A DNA stretch of 64,000 bases from Deltaproteobacteria bacterium (lineage in GTDB: Bacteria > Myxococcota_A > UBA9160 > UBA6930): NCBI GenBank assembly GCA_016875395.1, contig VGRF01000024.1, positions 1 through 64,000 on the forward strand, written 5' to 3'. The position numbers and the translations under genes are program-made. This document shows, one piece after another, positions 61,723 through 64,000 of this stretch. Each line of letters starts with the position of its first letter. Positions within the stretch are counted from its first letter, which is position 1. The notes under the pieces are model-generated. The model ran no database searches, was not told the DNA's origin, and worked only from the letters and a program-made list of their open reading frames with translations.

Positions 61723-61855
61723 GCGCGCGATCCTACACCTCGCCCGGTCGCCCTCTGCTCGCCTCCGCGCTGCCTGCAGCTCTGCTTCGCGTGCGCGTTG
61801 CGCGCGAAGACGCGCCGCTTGCCGCAGCTACGCTGCGCGCCCCTTCGGAGGTCCG

Positions 61856-62197
61856 ATGCGCACGCTGTCCGCTTTCGCCGCACTTCTCGCGCTGTCGCTG
61901 CTTGCCGCCTGTGACTCCGGCGGCGGCGATGCGAACGCCGCAGCGATCAAGCGCGGCAAAGTCGTGTTCGAGACGAATTGCACCGCCTGCCACGCGCGCG
62001 ACGCGAAGCTCGACGGCCCGGTCGGCCCCGCCATCGCCTGCGCCTCGCTCGAGCTGCTCACCGCGAAAGTGATCCGCAACGAGTACCCGCCGGGCTACAC
62101 GCCCAAGCGCGACACGCAGGGCATGGCGCCGCTGCCGCACCTCGAGCCGGAGCTGCCCGCCCTCGCGGCCTACCTGGGATCGCTCGGCTGCGAGTGA
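61856..62197 (+). CDS. c-type cytochrome lipoprotein
   Basis: 113 residues. The lipoprotein signal ends in LLAAC (Cys19). The mono-heme cytochrome c domain has CTACH (heme attachment) in FETNCTACHARDAKLDGPVG and a late Met ligand candidate in QGMAPLPHLEPEL, followed by LAAYLGSLGC. It is periplasmic, membrane-anchored and likely an electron carrier. The ATG at 61856 follows CGGAGG. It is convergent with the Rieske oxygenase gene. A final Cys (GCE) is unusual for this type. Confidence 0.88.
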   Translation: MRTLSAFAALLALSLLAACDSGGGDANAAAIKRGKVVFETNCTACHARDAKLDGPVGPAIACASLELLTAKVIRNEYPPGYTPKRDTQGMAPLPHLEPELPALAAYLGSLGCE

Positions 62198-62209
62198 CGC
62201 CCGCGGCCT

Positions 62210-63196
62210 TCAGCCCACGCGCTTCACCGGCGCGAGCGGCTTCGGCTCTGCAGGCTCGCTGTAGAACTGCTGCGCGAATTTCCGATAGATCGCGATCGGC
62301 TGCTCGCCTTCGATCAGCGAAGGCCGCGCGACGTAGCGCTTGCGCGCCCAGATCGGCACGTCCGCCATCAGGTCGCTCGTGTAGCCGCGCACGAACAGCT
62401 GGCGCAGGATCGGCGCCACGAATGGGACGCGCGGGTTCTTCACGCGCGCGGCGAAGTTCAGCTCGACCTCGTTCGCCGTGATCGGCGTCGGCATCACCAA
62501 CAAGTCCGCTTCGACGCCGATGCTCGGCATGCGCGCGTGCACGCGCGAGAAGCCGAGGCCGAACACCTCCGCCGAGAAGACGAGCGGCGCGCGGCGATTC
62601 GGCATGCCGAGGAAGTCGAGGCTGCGGTTCATCGCGTAGTCGACGTAGAGCACGTGGCCGTCGACGTGCGGCTCGCGCGTCGCGTGCGGATCGCCGTAGC
62701 CATGCGTGGGGCCGAAGTGCACGAGGTCGGAGCTGTTCTCGCAAATCTCCTGCGGGTGACCGCGGAACGCGCGGCGCAGGAACTTGAACGAGGTGAAGCC
62801 AGGCTGATCGATCGCAGGCGGCTGCCAGTGCGGCGCCTCGCCCTCCGCGTGCCAGTACGCGAGCACGATCCCGTTGCTCTCGCGGAGCGGCAGCGTGCGG
62901 AGGCGCACGCGCGGAGGTGTGCGGCCATCGGGCGTCGCCGCGCAAGCGCCGTCGCGGGCATAGGCGAAGCCATGGAACGGGCAGTGCAGCCGGTCGCCGC
63001 GCACCTTGCCGCCGCCGAGGTGCGCGCCGAGATGCGGGCAGTACGCGTCGTTCATCACCGCGGCGCCGCTCGCGTCGCGCCACATCACCCACTCGCGGCC
63101 GAAGTACTTCTTCTCGAGCACGCGACCCGCTTTGAGCTCGCGCGTCGTGGCGACGGCGAACCAGCCATTCGGGATCGATTCGTAGGGAACGGTCAC
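62210..63196 (-). CDS. Rieske non-heme iron oxygenase
   Basis: 328 residues from GTG 63196. The Rieske [2Fe-2S] ligands are CPHLGAHLGGG and CPFHGF. The mononuclear iron site is in ENSSDLVHFGPTHGYG (His-His plus an Asp). This is the architecture of terminal oxygenases such as KshA (3-ketosteroid 9-alpha-hydroxylase) and of the Neverland/DAF-36 cholesterol desaturases, so a steroid or bulky hydrophobic substrate is possible. No reductase is next to it. It lies 30 bp after the YkgJ-like gene on the same strand in reading order. Confidence 0.9.
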   Translation of the reverse strand: MTVPYESIPNGWFAVATTRELKAGRVLEKKYFGREWVMWRDASGAAVMNDAYCPHLGAHLGGGKVRGDRLHCPFHGFAYARDGACAATPDGRTPPRVRLRTLPLRESNGIVLAYWHAEGEAPHWQPPAIDQPGFTSFKFLRRAFRGHPQEICENSSDLVHFGPTHGYGDPHATREPHVDGHVLYVDYAMNRSLDFLGMPNRRAPLVFSAEVFGLGFSRVHARMPSIGVEADLLVMPTPITANEVELNFAARVKNPRVPFVAPILRQLFVRGYTSDLMADVPIWARKRYVARPSLIEGEQPIAIYRKFAQQFYSEPAEPKPLAPVKRVG

Positions 63197-63226
63197 GCGC
63201 GGGGGCCTCGGTGCGAAGCGGGCAAG

Positions 63227-63820
63227 TTAGGCGTCGCGCCCCCGGACCGCAGCAGAGCCGTCCCCGTAGCCGCGAATCCGCCGGCGCTGCCACGCGAGCG
63301 CGAGGCGGCGCAGCCCGCGCTCGAGCCATGGCGCGCGCGTGGTGTCCAGCTCGCGCCCGTCGCGCAGGCGCGTCACGACCTCGCCGCGCGCAAGCAGCTC
63401 CTCGCCGCCCGGGAGGAGAGTTCGCACGGGTGCGTCGCTCGCGAGCACGTCCTCGACGCCGCTGATGCGCACGGGCATCGCCTCGCGGTAGCGCACCGCG
63501 ATCGCGCGCAGCCGCGCGCTGGCGGCGAGCGCGCCGGGTTTCGCCTCGCGAATCGCGAGCACGCTGTGCGCGCCCTCGAACACGACGTCGAGCACGGCGC
63601 CCAAGCGATCGGGGCGATCCTCGATGTCGAGCTTTCCCTGCAGCCAGAGGCACTGGTACGCGCGGCAGATGTGCGGGCGACGCGCGTAGATCGTGCAGCC
63701 GCGGGCGCCGAGCGCCGCGCACGAGATGCCGCCGAGTTTCTTCAACTCGTCGACCCGCAAGACCGTGCAGCACAACGTGCAATCGCCGCAGGAACGCGCG
63801 GGCTCCTGCGGCGATTGCAT
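63227..63820 (-). CDS. YkgJ-family cysteine-cluster protein
   Basis: 197 residues. A Cys-rich N-terminal half: CGDCTLCC, SCAALGARGCTIYARRPHIC and YQCLWLQG, the pattern of the YkgJ (CxxCxxCC, GCxIYxxRPxxC) family, which is thought to bind zinc or an Fe-S cluster. The C-terminal half (about 95-197) lacks cysteines and is Arg-rich. Function is unknown. It is cytosolic. It is first in a short unit with the Rieske oxygenase. Confidence 0.88.
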   Translation of the reverse strand: MQSPQEPARSCGDCTLCCTVLRVDELKKLGGISCAALGARGCTIYARRPHICRAYQCLWLQGKLDIEDRPDRLGAVLDVVFEGAHSVLAIREAKPGALAASARLRAIAVRYREAMPVRISGVEDVLASDAPVRTLLPGGEELLARGEVVTRLRDGRELDTTRAPWLERGLRRLALAWQRRRIRGYGDGSAAVRGRDA

Positions 63821-63838
63821 GAGTCGAGCTTGCTAGGG

Positions 63839-64000
63839 CTAGCTGTTGATGAGCAGCCCCGCACCGAACAGCACCACCGAGAGCGCGAGGCCGAAGTGGA
63901 TCACGCCCGAGACGGTCGTGAGGTACTTCTGGCGCGCCGGCGCCGCGGGGCCGATCGCGTTGAACTCGAGCAGACCGACGAGCACTGCGAACACCACCCA
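63839..64000 (-). CDS. partial membrane protein (3' end only)
   Basis: The last 53 codons of a minus-strand gene that runs past the window edge; the stop TAG is at 63839-63841. Two hydrophobic helices (VVFAVLVGLLEF and ISGVIHFGLALSVVLFGAGL-like VSGVIHFGLALSVVLFGAGL) flank a short polar loop (ARQKYLTT). Not identifiable from this fragment. Confidence 0.65.
   Translation of the reverse strand, partial: WVVFAVLVGLLEFNAIGPAAPARQKYLTTVSGVIHFGLALSVVLFGAGLLINS

Overview
The window is a roughly 70% GC chromosomal segment from a free-living, probably aerobic Gram-negative bacterium. Outer-membrane lipid-transport proteins (MlaA, MlaC), several signal-peptide lipoproteins and a c-type cytochrome lipoprotein indicate a diderm. 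A mitochondrial-type aconitase, an F420-type LLM oxidoreductase, a DUF6178-like protein, a histone-fold protein, thrombospondin type 3 repeats and a PEP-CTERM-like tail together suggest a deltaproteobacterial-type lineage (Myxococcota or Binatota-like). That placement is inference; no rRNA or tRNA gene is visible.

Layout. 1-9.5 kb: a truncated lipoprotein gene ending in a possible IS end, a MaoC hydratase, an alpha/beta hydrolase, a TraB-like protein, NAD synthetase (nadE), a cold-shock-domain protein, then an overlapping HAD hydrolase / exported PheC-AroQ fusion pair, a DUF1287 protein, CorA and a 52-residue H1-like protein. 9.8-19.8 kb: queuosine-salvage and lipid-kinase genes, aconitase, convergent mlaC and mlaA with an AAA+ ATPase, an ACT-domain protein and a Nudix hydrolase. 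20-27.4 kb: two genes diverging from a 29-bp triple repeat, a histone-fold protein, threonine aldolase, an amidase and an LLM oxidoreductase. 27.4-32.6 kb: two overlapping paralogous membrane histidine kinases with PDZ-like sensors. 33-37.6 kb: APS reductase, DUF2332, folK and an epoxide-hydrolase-like gene. 37.8-41.4 kb: a three-gene operon (class III aminotransferase, LuxE-like, LuxC-like), again behind a 29-bp triple repeat. 41.5-48.3 kb: a complete SUF iron-sulfur operon (rrf2-sufBCDSUT) with fdhD at its end. 48.3-64 kb: a decayed PEP-CTERM tail, a double CoA-transferase, an amidohydrolase, a YdeP/FdhF-like molybdoenzyme, MscL, rhomboid, several hydrolase and membrane genes, a CDP-alcohol phosphatidyltransferase, a cytochrome c, a Rieske oxygenase and a YkgJ-like protein.

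Working together. Many same-strand genes overlap by 1-4 bases (ATGA, GTGA or TGATG), so translational coupling is the rule. The SUF operon plus fdhD gives an Fe-S and sulfur-transfer module that could serve the molybdoenzyme 4.6 kb downstream. The aminotransferase-LuxE-LuxC operon has the parts for acid to aldehyde to amine chemistry and carries no luciferase genes. The PheC-AroQ fusion has both domains of an exported prephenate/phenylpyruvate route in one chain.

Beyond genes, three kinds of repeated DNA stand out. There are two 3 x 29-bp arrays, each filling the gap between two divergent genes. A dispersed intergenic repeat has core GCAAGCGAAGCGCGCAGC. A short motif, TTGTTAGG or TTGTTACGG, recurs through genes in several reading frames and on both strands.
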